Below are positions 51,307 to 61,324 of a stretch of 64,000 bases of DNA, piece by piece; positions within the stretch are counted from its first letter, which is position 1; every line of letters starts with the position of its first letter. The stretch spans positions 122,624 to 186,623 of the forward strand of contig NZ_SSOB01000013.1 in the NCBI RefSeq assembly GCF_004801405.1, read 5' to 3'. The position numbers and the translations under genes were made by a program. This DNA comes from Cohnella fermenti (GTDB lineage Bacteria > Bacillota > Bacilli > Paenibacillales > Paenibacillaceae). The notes under the pieces were generated by a model, which was not told the origin of the DNA, searched no databases, and saw only the letters and a program-made list of their open reading frames with translations.

Positions 51307-52229
51307 TCAGCCTATTCGGGAGTCTCCTGCCTTAGAACTTGCCTGCCTTGCTCTCGACCGCGCATTAACAAGCAGAATACTGCCGACGATAAGCCCCATA
51401 CCCGCCAGAAGATTCAACGTCAGCTTCTCTCCGAGGAACAGGACGCTGCAGAAGATCGAGACGACCGGGATGAGGAACGTGAACGAACCGACCTTCGACG
51501 CCTCGCCCGAGCCGATCAGCTTGAAGTAGACAAGCCAGCCGAGCGCGATAACGAAGACGGAGATGAACAAGGTATCGAAGAGGAAAGACCCGGTCCAGCG
51601 GATGTCCGACCAGTTCTCGACCGCCGATATCCGTACGCCGTCATGACGCCGCCGCCGATCGTGATCTGCATGGCTGTCATCCAGAGTGAATCGACCTTGG
51701 CCGACTGACGCTTGATATACACCGTTCCAAGCGCCCAACTGAGCGCGGAAGCGAGAGCCAGCGCTATCCCGAGCAGCGAGATGCCCCCCTCCACCCCGCC
51801 AATGCTCATCGCGGCCACTCCGGCGAAGCCGAGGAGCAAGCCGAGCATTTTCCGAAAGTGCATACTCTCTCCGAGCCACAGCCAGGCGAACAGCCCAAGC
51901 AGCACCGGCTGCAGGAACACGATCGCCGAGAACAACCCCGCAGGCATGTACTGCAAGCCGACCGTCTGGAAGCCGTAATAGCAAACGATGCTGAGAACGG
52001 CGGACACCGCATAATAAAGCCACGTCTCCCGAAGCCGAAGCTTCCGCCAGCGCGGCAGTGCAATGAGAATGAGCAGCGCCCCGCCGATCAACGTGCGCAG
52101 TCCGGCGAACAGCAGCGGCGGCGTGAATTCGAGCGCGTACTTGGACAACGGCCAGTTGATCCCCCACATCAGGATCAGGAACGTCAGGTAGACAACCGTC
52201 CGCTTCCGGGATAATGACGAATCTGACAT
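51307..52229 (-). pseudogene. EamA/DMT-family transporter with a one-base frameshift
   Basis: The first part (from ATG 52229, AAGGAGAG upstream) encodes MSDSSLSRKRTVVYLTFLIL (start) through GGGVMTAYG; the rest, in another frame, runs ISAVENWSDIRW through VNARSRARQ to the stop at 51307. Joining them needs one extra base between 51625 and 51635. The restored protein would be ~307 residues with ten membrane helices in two EamA halves, a drug/metabolite exporter. A real mutation and a sequencing error cannot be separated from this sequence. Confidence 0.8.
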
Positions 52230-52327
52230 CGATGGTCTCTCCTTGTTGGCAAGTCACCCTGAATCATACACCAATTCCGACTCGCCGGGCCAGGAAGAGA
52301 ATATCCATGGATAGGGATGGACGGGGA

Positions 52328-52468
52328 ATGAGGATGAAGCTGGGACAATTGGTTGCGATCATCTACAAATTGATTAGCCACCGCGTCTTCTCGGCAGCCC
52401 GGTTGACGGAAAAATTCCAGGTGTCGCCAAGAACGATTTACCGTGCCATCGACGCGATTTGCGCGGCC
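52328..52468 (+). pseudogene. Truncated WYL/YafY-type regulator (HTH only)
   Basis: MRMKLGQLVAIIYKLISHRV followed by LTEKFQVSPRTIYRAIDAIC is the DeoR-like helix-turn-helix that begins YafY-type WYL regulators. After ~47 residues the frame loses similarity and no WYL domain follows. The next ~100 bases contain GHASTMMDLCSVWPD in another frame, vaguely like a tyrosine recombinase C-terminus. Remnant in a decayed stretch. Confidence 0.6.
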
Positions 52469-52657
52469 AGCTTCCAACCGTGGCAACGTCTCGACCATAC
52501 TCCAACAATTCGGCCACGCTTCGACGATGATGGATTTATGTTCTGTATGGCCCGACACCATATCTTCACGTCCATATCCAGAAGTGGTGTCAGATGTAAG
52601 CCCATATTACAAGGGCCATGTACTCTTTTCATCTCGTCCATTGTCTCAAGTTAATAC

Positions 52658-52798
52658 CTAACCCTCAAAACCATGGTCACGCCGTTCCTTTTTCCGCTGA
52701 ACGAGATCGAGAAACCACTCCTTGTCTCCGTCAGCTAACGCCAGTTCCATCAGATCATCAAAGTCTGACGATGCGATATATCTTGGTAATGGTTGCAC
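52658..52798 (-). CDS. 46-residue IDEAL-domain-like protein
   Basis: From GTG 52798 (AAGGAG nine bases upstream) reads MQPLPRYIASSDFDDLMELA then LADGDKEWFLDLVQRKKERR. The aligned acidic, aromatic and Leu positions match the short IDEAL domain of Firmicute small proteins, whose role is mostly unknown. It starts 37 bases past the end of the group II intron and ends 10 bases before a stretch with no further genes. Confidence 0.5.
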   Translation of the reverse strand: MQPLPRYIASSDFDDLMELALADGDKEWFLDLVQRKKERRDHGFEG

Positions 52799-52834
52799 GG
52801 GCTTAGTCTCCTTCCGTTAAACCTCTAAATTTGG

Positions 52835-53900
52835 GTGAAAGTAGAGTGGGGGACTGGTATCCCAGTCCCCCCTGCATCAAACCGTACGTGAGGTTTTCCC
52901 TCATACGGCTTTCCGATGTTCTTCTTTCTTGTGCATGCGACAATTATCCGATTGCAACTCTCTGTAATCCCGACCACTTGGCTATTCTCGCAATTACCCG
53001 CATCTTGCCATGCTTGTTTCGCTTACGATGCTTCTTATTCCAGAATAGCATCAACCTCACTCGAACATAAACGTCAATCTTCCTAAGTATGTTGCCTGAG
53101 AACGGGTCGAGACGGTAATAGTTCCTCCATCCTCTAATCATTGGATTGAGTTCCGCCACCATTTTCCCCATGCTCCAATACAGTCGATTGCGCGGTGCTG
53201 TTACTTCTTTAATCTTACCTCGTATACTCCGCATGGCTTTCTGAGATGGGTAACTCCTTAAACTATAGCTTTAACCCGTTCCCATGCTTCCAATAAGACA
53301 TCCTCGCGAAACACCTTGTCATACAGCGCATGAAATCTTCGTTTCGGATTTGCCTTGGCAACAAGATATAGGGTCGATTGGAGTTGTCGAGCTTTTTCTT
53401 TGGCGTCGTTAGCAGATTTCACTGCATTCACTCACTCTTACCTCCGCTCTCCCATGAACAAAGTAAGGGCTTCCCTCCGCAAGGTTGTGTTGTCCTTGCA
53501 TCCAAGGTACTATCTCCCTCTCCGACTCCCTTCTCGCAACTTACCATTTCACCCTTTCGAGGTTTATAGGTTCGCTTTTTACAGCTCTTCCGCTGTGCGA
53601 GGGAGGGTCTCTCTAGTTCCAGATACAACTTTCAGAACATACCGTTCCCCTTACACCGGAGAGTTCTTCCGTGCTGCATTCCAAGCTCTTTGCACGTTCC
53701 ATGGTCTTCGCCTGGTTTCTCAAGGCTCGATTCACTTGATGTTACGGTCTGAACTTTTGCTCAATCCGTATGGAATGCTTTGTCACAGGGCTTCAACCTT
53801 AGGATTTCTCCACCAGTTGCCTGTCAGCTACAAGGCGACTTGGCTCTTACCTTGGCCGGACTTTCACCGACGAGTTGTAACCTAGCTTTGCTAGGCGCAC
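52835..53900 (-). mobile_element. Group II intron, deletion derivative, inserted after a terminator
   Basis: 5' end GTGCGCCTAGCAAAGC at 53900; 3' end near 52835 (ACTCTACTTTCAC). A canonical domain V hairpin, AGCCGTATGAGG-GAAA-CCTCACGTACGGTT, lies at 52910-52879, followed by a domain VI hairpin GGGGGACTGG/CCAGTCCCCC. Insertion is directly behind an intrinsic terminator (53934-53902), the site preference of class C introns. The encoded maturase has lost its RT core, so it could move only in trans. Confidence 0.85.
52944..53422 (-). pseudogene. Group II intron maturase, internally deleted
   Basis: The N-terminal piece (GTG 53422 to stop 53258) reads LQSTLYLVAKANPKRRFHAL and DKVFREDVLLEAWERVKA, the standard maturase start. 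The C-terminal piece (52944 to ~53249) reads YPSQKAMRSIRGKIKEVT and LNPMIRGWRNYYRLDPFSG, the maturase/thumb region, and lacks an HNH domain. About 300 residues covering the reverse transcriptase are missing between them. Confidence 0.82.
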
Positions 53901-53901
53901 G

Positions 53902-53934
53902 AAAACCACATGGAGTTGTTAGGCTCGCATGTGG
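53902..53934 (-). terminator. Terminator of the RHS-toxin/immunity operon
   Basis: Minus-strand CCACATG-C-GAG pairs with CTC-CATGTGG (53934-53906) and is followed by TTTT (53905-53902). The intron begins two bases later. Confidence 0.7.
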
Positions 53935-53961
53935 CGCAATCAGATGCTTAACCTTTATCCA

Positions 53962-54249
53962 TCATTCTCTGGAAGGTGTATATGGAGCAGGGGTTAATTT
54001 TTCATTCTTATCCCACCAGCGAGCATCTGCACCATAATAGATTATTTTCGCCCACTCCACCGGAAGCATATGAAAGATCATATCATCTTCATCAGTCTTA
54101 ACTTTAAAATGACCCCATTTTTGATTGATGCGATCAACTCCTTCTTCGAAAGTAATATTAAATTGGCTCATCATTTCTTGTATTATGGCCTCACAATACT
54201 CACGAACTTTACTAGATGTTTTGAACTTAAATTCAATCACACGTCTCAC
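53962..54249 (-). CDS. Candidate immunity protein of the RHS-ART toxin
   Basis: A 95-residue soluble protein: VIEFKFKTSSKVREYCEAII, then a middle GVDRINQKWGHFKV and WAKIIYYGADARWWDK. The start is GTG 54249, immediately beyond the toxin stop, so translation is coupled, and the ribosome-binding site lies inside the toxin's last codons. Polymorphic toxins are regularly followed by a small cognate immunity gene. I cannot name the family; the immunity role is inferred from position. Confidence 0.6.
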   Translation of the reverse strand: MRRVIEFKFKTSSKVREYCEAIIQEMMSQFNITFEEGVDRINQKWGHFKVKTDEDDMIFHMLPVEWAKIIYYGADARWWDKNEKLTPAPYTPSRE

Positions 54250-54250
54250 C

Positions 54251-57200
54251 TCATTCTAATCCCATGGTATACATACCAATAAAACCTTTCAAAACATCAA
54301 TAGCTAGTTTTGTGTTCATTATTGCTATCTGATGGCCCTTTGCTCTGTATTTATCCATATTATTACTATCCTGAGGATTAGCCAAATAAGGCCCTTCAAC
54401 ATAGTCATACTTAGTAACAGCATTCCCATTTCTGTTATCATATACAAACTGGCGCCATCCTTCACTAGCTCCTTTAAAGATTTTTCCTTTATATTTATTA
54501 AATATTCCTTCTTTAACTTGGAAAATAAGTATTGCTCCTTCCCCATCAAACCTGTTATTCACCCAATCTTGGGCTTGTTGGAAATTGTCAGTAACATAAA
54601 ACCCTTGTCCAAAATCAAGATTACTTCTTCCCCTATTAATATCAATTCCGTTAGCTAATATATCCTCTGCAGATGTAAGTGAAGTAGCATGATACAGAGT
54701 GATTGTTTGGTCAGGCCTTCTATTTACCCTTGCATCCGCTATTGAAGTTGGAGCAGGAATAGAAAACTCTTTTGATTTAGAGTTAGGAATAGAAAGTCCC
54801 ACAGCAACCCCTGCTGATATTGTAGATAATACCCCTATAGCCGCACCTAATCCACGAATGATAGTGATACCAATTGCTATTGGATTGTGACCTGTTGGAT
54901 CGATGCTCGTCAATGGATTATTAAGAACATACGTATATAGATTCAGACTCAGAGGATTAGTGATCTGCCCTTCATACGTATCCTCATTAATAAACCTTCC
55001 GATGGTCGGATCATAGTATCGTGCACGAAGATAGTAAAATCCTGTTTCCGAGTCGAATACCTCTCCGGCATACTTAAACACATTGGCGATTTGTTCAGTT
55101 TGCTGAACAACATTCCCCCACTCATCATAATCGTACGAATTAATGACAGTACCGTTCGTATCTACAATCTGCACGACATCGCCATGACCGTTATACAAAT
55201 AATAATAGTCTTTATTCGCGGCCACATCTTTCTTGACGAGAAGCCGATCTCCCCGCACGTAATTTGCCGTAGCCGCATTACTGCTATTTACTTCAGATAT
55301 GACTTCGCCATTCGCGTTGTAACGATACTGCTTGACGTCCGTCCCCGTTGTTTTCTTATACCGCAATCCATCAGGCGCATAATCGAAGGTTGTCGCTACT
55401 CCGTTTTTGGTGGCCTTGACCAACGTGTTATTCAGATCATACTCATAGCTTACATCGTCAATCCCAATACTAGATCCATTAGTATCCATCAGGGTTAGCC
55501 GATTTCCTCTAACGTCGTAGGAGTAGGATGCCGAACTGCCATCAGAACGCGAGATCGTCAGCAGTCGATTCAGTTTATCGTACGTATAACTACTCGTTTT
55601 AGTCGGTTGATTGATCGTCGACTGAATCATATTTACGATATTCCCGTTGGCATCATACGTATAGTTGTTTGCGGAGAGCGTGGTCGACCCTTTTGTATTA
55701 GTGATCGATTTGATCTGATTTAAACTGGTATACATATATTCCGTTTGAAGGATGCTGCCATCGGCCAGTGTCGGATAGGTGATCTTCCATACCTGTCCGT
55801 TCGGGTAGTAGGTGTATCGAGCATTAACAGTATCCGCTTCATTGGCGGTTGTCAGGCCATTGGTTTGTACTTTGTCCAGCCTTGTGCCTGAGTACTTGTA
55901 TTTAGTATAGAAGCTTGCAGAGGTTCCCCCAACCGCATATTGAGTAACTCGGCTGTTATTATCGTAGGTAATCCCCAAGGTGGAGGAAAAGCTGTTTGCG
56001 CCTGTAATCTGGATGTTCGTTGTTCGTTTCAAATAGTCAATGGTTGAAGTCAAGGAAGCCGTCTTTGTTCCGTTGATATACAATTCCTGTGTATCTTTAA
56101 GAATGCCGCTGCTCCCCACAATACTCTTAACCTGTTGGGTTTGACTTCCCGAAGTTGCGGTTACGAGTATTGGACGATTCTGTTCATCATATTGAAAATC
56201 AAACGTCGTTCCGTTTCGATCCAACTTTTGAACCAGTAACCCTTGGCTGTTGTAGCTGCTTGTTTCTTGAACGCCAACGGCGTCCGTCTTCGCAGATAGT
56301 CCGCCGATTTCATTAAACGATTTGGAACTAAGTGTTTGAGGCGCTGCCGATTCCGACTCCTGAACGGTAGCGCTGGAGACTTGTCCGCTTGTGTGATATT
56401 GATATTTTGTTATTTGACCCAAGGCGTCCTTCAATTCAACGAGACGATTGAGTTGATCATACTTGTATTTCGTTGTAACGCCTTCGTTGTTCAGATTACG
56501 CTTAGGGTCTAAGTAGGAGACGACGTTCCCCGCGATATCGTACGTGTATAATTCGGATAGCAGGGTTGACGTGTTGGGCCAGTCTTTATAGACTTTATTC
56601 GCCAATAGTCGACCCCATTGATCATATTCTTTCTCCATGTAATTGGATTTCAGACTGTTCTGCGTGACATCGTTGCGATAAGCCGCTACATCCGCAGCCG
56701 CGACAAAGTAATAAATGCTTTTACGCGCCTTCGGTCTATTATCTGCGACATATAGATTACCATAGGTGTCTAAAGCTTCCTTCTGACTTCCCCATACATC
56801 ATAGACAACCGTTGTTGTATTGTTCATCGGATCCAGCGCATATACAGCCCTGGACAGATCATCGGAACGATATTGAGAAGTTAAGTAAGTGCCATTGTTA
56901 TATTGTTGACTATAGCGCAGGAATCCAAGCCCGTCATAATAGTCATACTGTCGAGACAAGTAGGTTACGGTGTTGTTCGAGAGTTGCGTATATTTACGAG
57001 TCGTATACACACGCAGGGCATAAACCGATGCGTTCTCTGCGTCTGCACTTGTAGGAATGGCGTAGTTTCCATAAGTGATCTCATCGGATACCGCATAACT
57101 GACGCCACTGGCATTGGTATAGTTGGGATAAGTGATGATTGTCGGTCGACCAATCGCATCATACTGATAGGAAGTGGTATCGCCATTGCCGTCGGACTCG

Positions 57201-59902
57201 CTCAATAACTGTCCTGTTCCCATGTTATAGCTCATAAAATGTTGAAGCATTTGAGTTACTTCTACCCCTGAACCATTCTTCGTCGTGAAGTAACTGCGTG
57301 TTTCGCTTGGATAGGCATAGCTTGTTGCAGATGTAAACAACGTCTCATTAACGGATGTTCGACCGTCACTAAGAAGCAACGAGGATTTGATTTTCGTAAT
57401 CGTGCCAGTCGGATTTACATTTGTATCGGTACAATTCGAAAGAGTCACGTTGCTATCGATGGAATCATAACAATACGTTGTCGTTTCCCCTTTGGGGTTC
57501 GTATAACTCTTTAATCGTCCATTCGTAAAGTAATCATATTGTTCCGTCAATACTACATTACTGCTCTGATACCCGCTTGTGGTCTTTAAGAAGTAGTAAA
57601 CCGGATCATACGTGTAAGTGGTAGTGTATTGGCTCTTAGTCGTCGAATTACTATATTGCTCCTGTGTTAAATAAGACGTCTCACTTGCCAGGCCACCCCA
57701 ATCCGTATATTGCTTGCTAGCCATGAGAAAATTCGGGCTAGCATCACTATCGCTATCATAGAATCTCTTTTCAATGGTGGTCGGCAAATTCTTATACGTA
57801 GCATCATTATAAGAATATGTCATTACTTCTTTCTGACCATTGGACGCACGAGTCGAGAGCGAAGTGGTTTGACCTAAATTATTGAATATCGTTGTTGTCG
57901 CAAGCCCATTGGTCAGGGATGAGCTTTGTATGGTTGATGTATTGGAATACGTGTAGGAAGAAGGATTATAATACGGATTGGCAGCATCGTAACCGGTATA
58001 GTCTCCTGTATAGGAGTAATTGATATGATTATAATCCCCAGATGCAATTCCACTTCTTTTCACTTGATCATACCGGGCAATTGCTCGATATTCTTCATTA
58101 AACCCGCTGCTGCCTAATCTGCGAAGCACCTTTTCATATTGATAGTTGGTAACTGTATTCATATTTGAAACCAAACTCAATTGTGCATAAGTCATCCAAC
58201 CTGAATAAGAAGTATCATAGGCATAAATATAACTAAATTTGCTTGGAGAATAATAATTATAATTTAGATAAGTGGAATTAACATTATTAGAAATAATATA
58301 TAAATAAGGTGAATACCCATCATCAACTCCATTATGCGTATTAATATCACGCCACTTGGTATACGTAACTTTTGGACTTGTAACCCCATTCAGATCTGTT
58401 ACGGATACAATAATCTTTTCTCCAACAAAGGAAGTCTCCCTCAAAGTGGATTCATAATTAAACGTTACTACTCTTCCAAGAGAATCTGTAATGGAAGAAA
58501 TAACTTTTCCTGTATTGTCGTTAAATAGCAATCGGTCAATATATTGAAATGTAATTTTATTCCCAAAACGATCGACCATACCCAATAAACGACCATCCGC
58601 AGCAAAATATTCTCGTTTCTTATCTGCGTACTCCAAGTAATATGCCGAATTTGTTTCTCCATTGGTGAATATGCCCTGAGTGTCCTGGTTCATCCTGATA
58701 TCTTTATCTTGGTACCCTACCAAATGGGTGTAACTATCCGGTACAGTTCCCGCAGCAAAATTAATTTGATAAACTGCTCCATCCCCCTTGTGGTAGTATA
58801 AGTACCCGCCTTCCGCCAACTGAATCGATGGGAATTGGAATGCCCAGCCTTTTCCCAAATCATATCTGGACAATAAATAATTTTCTTTTTTCAAATTGCC
58901 TGCAATGCCATACGTTTTTTGATACTCATACCCGTAATTAGATTGATAGATAACTCCGATATTTAGGTCTAATCCATCTCTCCCAGGAAGGCTTATCTCC
59001 GTTTCCTTCCATGTAACTTTTCCCGAAGCAGGATCAATGAATTCACTGGTCCCGTTTTTATCACTAAATTGAGGCTTATTCGCTTGATTAATTTGCATTG
59101 GAGTAACTAATCCATTGTAATAGCTGTTGAAATCCATTGCATAGCTCGTAAATGCTAGTGGCTGCAGGCTTAAAGAAAGCCCCTCATCCTCAGCAACTTC
59201 ATATACAGAATCAGTGACGGAGGAATAAATCGATTCCGTTACTGACGTATCACTTGAATTCCGGATCGTTTTAATAGCGGCTTGACTTCGCTCTTCAATG
59301 GAAATACTGTTGATTGCGTCCTCAAGAGTTTCACCATCCTCTCTCACGGACTCAAGCACTTCAATTTTCTCAGCTAAATTCTTAACCTTCTTATCCAGTA
59401 TCGATTTCGATCCAGAGTCCTTCTTCAGCAATTCCTTTAATCTTTCTTGTTTTGTCTGTTGAAGTTCCGATTCAAGCTGTTCCCATGACATAAAGCTTTG
59501 AAGTTTTCTCCAAACAAGCTCTTTGGGATTCTCAATCCATTCGTTCCCCAGCAAATCAGACATGTAGATATCTTCTCTTGAAGCCCCCGCTTCGAGAAGT
59601 TCTACGATATCTTCATAGTTATATTTGTAACGCAATGCCTTGTGTAATCTATTTTTTTGATTCTGAGTAGCTTTATCTTTAATTAGATCCAACGTTGTCT
59701 GCCATTCCTCATTATCGTTCCCTTCGCCTGCGATGATCTCATGCTCAATCGGTGATGGAGGAGTATCCAGGCTTGGCTCTACAGCCATATCGAGCGCTAT
59801 CTCAGTTGCACTTAATGAACGTTCTTCTGCTGTCGCCAAGTTCGGAATCAGCATTGAAATAACGAGCATAACAAGTAAAATTCGGTTCGCCATCTTTATC
59901 AT
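54251..59902 (-). CDS. RHS/YD-repeat polymorphic toxin with DUF3990-like ADP-ribosyltransferase C-terminus
   Basis: A 1,883-residue secreted protein. ATG 59902 follows GGAG by eight bases; residues 1-25 are a signal peptide (ANRILLVMLVISMLIPNLATA). A helical/coiled region (~90-210) is followed by many YD repeats (YTYDANGNIVNM, YTYDKLNRLLTI, SYDVRGNRLTLMD, DYDEWGNVVQQ) and the RHS core end GFYYLRARYYDPTIGRFINE and NLYTYVLNNPLTSIDPTGH at ~1620-1672. The variable tip (~1673-1883) has TLYHATSLTSAEDILANGID, DFGQGFYVTDN and EGWRQFVYDNRNG, then YDYVEGPYLAN, the DUF3990 ADP-ribosyltransferase pattern. I infer a contact- or secretion-delivered toxin against neighbours. AT-rich relative to the first 52 kb. 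Confidence 0.9.
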   Translation of the reverse strand: MIKMANRILLVMLVISMLIPNLATAEERSLSATEIALDMAVEPSLDTPPSPIEHEIIAGEGNDNEEWQTTLDLIKDKATQNQKNRLHKALRYKYNYEDIVELLEAGASREDIYMSDLLGNEWIENPKELVWRKLQSFMSWEQLESELQQTKQERLKELLKKDSGSKSILDKKVKNLAEKIEVLESVREDGETLEDAINSISIEERSQAAIKTIRNSSDTSVTESIYSSVTDSVYEVAEDEGLSLSLQPLAFTSYAMDFNSYYNGLVTPMQINQANKPQFSDKNGTSEFIDPASGKVTWKETEISLPGRDGLDLNIGVIYQSNYGYEYQKTYGIAGNLKKENYLLSRYDLGKGWAFQFPSIQLAEGGYLYYHKGDGAVYQINFAAGTVPDSYTHLVGYQDKDIRMNQDTQGIFTNGETNSAYYLEYADKKREYFAADGRLLGMVDRFGNKITFQYIDRLLFNDNTGKVISSITDSLGRVVTFNYESTLRETSFVGEKIIVSVTDLNGVTSPKVTYTKWRDINTHNGVDDGYSPYLYIISNNVNSTYLNYNYYSPSKFSYIYAYDTSYSGWMTYAQLSLVSNMNTVTNYQYEKVLRRLGSSGFNEEYRAIARYDQVKRSGIASGDYNHINYSYTGDYTGYDAANPYYNPSSYTYSNTSTIQSSSLTNGLATTTIFNNLGQTTSLSTRASNGQKEVMTYSYNDATYKNLPTTIEKRFYDSDSDASPNFLMASKQYTDWGGLASETSYLTQEQYSNSTTKSQYTTTYTYDPVYYFLKTTSGYQSSNVVLTEQYDYFTNGRLKSYTNPKGETTTYCYDSIDSNVTLSNCTDTNVNPTGTITKIKSSLLLSDGRTSVNETLFTSATSYAYPSETRSYFTTKNGSGVEVTQMLQHFMSYNMGTGQLLSESDGNGDTTSYQYDAIGRPTIITYPNYTNASGVSYAVSDEITYGNYAIPTSADAENASVYALRVYTTRKYTQLSNNTVTYLSRQYDYYDGLGFLRYSQQYNNGTYLTSQYRSDDLSRAVYALDPMNNTTTVVYDVWGSQKEALDTYGNLYVADNRPKARKSIYYFVAAADVAAYRNDVTQNSLKSNYMEKEYDQWGRLLANKVYKDWPNTSTLLSELYTYDIAGNVVSYLDPKRNLNNEGVTTKYKYDQLNRLVELKDALGQITKYQYHTSGQVSSATVQESESAAPQTLSSKSFNEIGGLSAKTDAVGVQETSSYNSQGLLVQKLDRNGTTFDFQYDEQNRPILVTATSGSQTQQVKSIVGSSGILKDTQELYINGTKTASLTSTIDYLKRTTNIQITGANSFSSTLGITYDNNSRVTQYAVGGTSASFYTKYKYSGTRLDKVQTNGLTTANEADTVNARYTYYPNGQVWKITYPTLADGSILQTEYMYTSLNQIKSITNTKGSTTLSANNYTYDANGNIVNMIQSTINQPTKTSSYTYDKLNRLLTISRSDGSSASYSYDVRGNRLTLMDTNGSSIGIDDVSYEYDLNNTLVKATKNGVATTFDYAPDGLRYKKTTGTDVKQYRYNANGEVISEVNSSNAATANYVRGDRLLVKKDVAANKDYYYLYNGHGDVVQIVDTNGTVINSYDYDEWGNVVQQTEQIANVFKYAGEVFDSETGFYYLRARYYDPTIGRFINEDTYEGQITNPLSLNLYTYVLNNPLTSIDPTGHNPIAIGITIIRGLGAAIGVLSTISAGVAVGLSIPNSKSKEFSIPAPTSIADARVNRRPDQTITLYHATSLTSAEDILANGIDINRGRSNLDFGQGFYVTDNFQQAQDWVNNRFDGEGAILIFQVKEGIFNKYKGKIFKGASEGWRQFVYDNRNGNAVTKYDYVEGPYLANPQDSNNMDKYRAKGHQIAIMNTKLAIDVLKGFIGMYTMGLE

Positions 59903-59967
59903 ATTTTCATCTCCATCGCAAGAGTAATTACACCACATATTTACTATTTAACCATTTTAAATAAAAA

Positions 59968-60040
59968 TCAACGCATTAATAGACTACTAAGAATATTTCC
60001 ATTTTTATCATACTGAAAGGTTATTGAACTGTTATCTATA
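59968..60040 (-). pseudogene. Remnant of a YD-type protein tail, cut by IS630
   Basis: Reading out of the IS left end gives IDNSSITFQYDKNGNILSSL then LMR and stop, resembling the subtilase tail (VEFIYDNNGNLIERIKY). Upstream of the IS, the continuation in the same frame contains a stop, so this is a decayed fragment of a duplicated gene end. Confidence 0.5.
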
Positions 60041-61216
60041 TATTCGGCAGTAATCGGTTGGAATAATTTTCTGGACAGCGGGAGTAATGTCGTATATCGT
60101 AAAATCATTCCCCTATGAGCCCGTGAGGTACGACATATGAAATTGCCAAAACTCCTTGAAGAAGACCGGAACAATCCTGAAATTATGGCGCTGAAAGCAG
60201 CCATTAAAGCGAACAAGGACTTGCGAATGCACGAAAGATATCAAACGATCTTGCTTGATCTTCACGGCGTGTCCAAAAAGGACATCAGCAAGATCATTGG
60301 CCGTTCGCTTTCCACCGTGTACAACTACATCAACGCCTATCGACAAGTGGGAATCCAGGGACTGCGGCTCAAACCGCCTACCGGACGCAAGCCCTTTCTG
60401 ACCGCCGAACAAGAGCAACGCGTCTACCAAACCATTGTGAACCAGACGCCTGTCGATGTTGGCTTTCCTGCGAAAATGAACTGGACTTCGCCGATCATCC
60501 AGAAGTGGATTGAACGAGATTTTGGCGTGTTGTATTCAGACCGCGGAACCCGGGAACTGCTTTATCGATTGAAGCTCAACTTCACGGTGCCCACGTACAC
60601 CTTGGCCAAGGCAGACCCAGCAAAGCAGGAAGCGTTTGTGCAGGAGTTTGAAGAATATAAAAAAACTCCTGAACCGTGAGATTGATCGAATCCTGTTCAT
60701 CGATGAGTCCATGATTCGTGACTACCAAGCGCTATCCCGCACATGGTTTCCCAAAGGGAAGCAGAAAATCGTCCCTACCTATGGCAAGCATCATGGCGCC
60801 AAATTGATCGGTTCGCTGGATTACGAAACAGGTGAAGTGTTCTGCACGCAAGAAATCCAATATACCGCTCAAGAATTTTTGTCTTTCCTGGAAAAGCTGT
60901 TGACGAAGTACAACAATCAGAATATCGTTCTTGTACTGGATAATGCGAAAATCCATCACGCGGCGCTCATTCAACCGTTTTTGCAAGCGCATCAGTCTGT
61001 TCTCACCTTGTTGTATCTCCCACCCTATAGCCCGAAGCTGAATTTGATCGAAGGACTCTGGGGCTGGCTCAAGGAATCCGTCATGAATAACGTCTTTTTC
61101 AATACCGTTCAGAAGATTCGCAAGGCTGTTCAAGGGTTCATCCACGAGATTAACAAAACACCGAATGTGACCGTCGATAGGCTTTGTGTTCAATTATAAA
61201 TCTTTACTGCCGAATA
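60041..61216 (+). mobile_element. IS630-family insertion sequence
   Basis: 13-bp perfect terminal inverted repeats TATTCGGCAGTAA (60041-60053) and TTACTGCCGAATA (61204-61216), flanked by TA on both sides (60039-60040 and 61217-61218), the target duplication of this family. It carries one two-frame transposase and is 1,176 bp long. Confidence 0.9.
60137..61199 (+). CDS. IS630 transposase, probably via -1 programmed frameshift
   Basis: The first frame (60137-60679, ~180 residues) is the N-terminal helix-turn-helix part: HGVSKKDISKIIGRSLSTVY and GRKPFLTAEQEQRVYQTIV. The second (to 61199) carries the DDE catalytic core: RILFIDESMIRDYQALSRTW (Asp), NIVLVLDNAKIHHAAL (Asp) and PYSPKLNLIEGLWGWLK (Glu). 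They are joined at A-AAA-AAA (60659-60665), a classical -1 slippery heptamer; frameshifting would give ~353 residues. All three acidic residues are intact, so it may be active. Confidence 0.88.
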
Positions 61217-61324
61217 TATATTAATTCTTTTCGTAATTCGTTAAAGGATAGTTTCCAACGGGATAGATTTAAAAATGACCAACTGAGATTAAGTTAAGTC
61301 CCTAATCATCTTCGCTTTCATGTT

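Noticed and set aside
52475..52560. Tyrosine recombinase C-terminal remnant (GHASTMMDLCSVWPD)
   Set aside because: Only a short resemblance to the GHAS...YSHV region without the catalytic Tyr; could be chance.
53355..53885. 176-residue plus-strand open frame
   Set aside because: It lies antisense to the group II intron RNA; such frames are common artefacts of intron structure.
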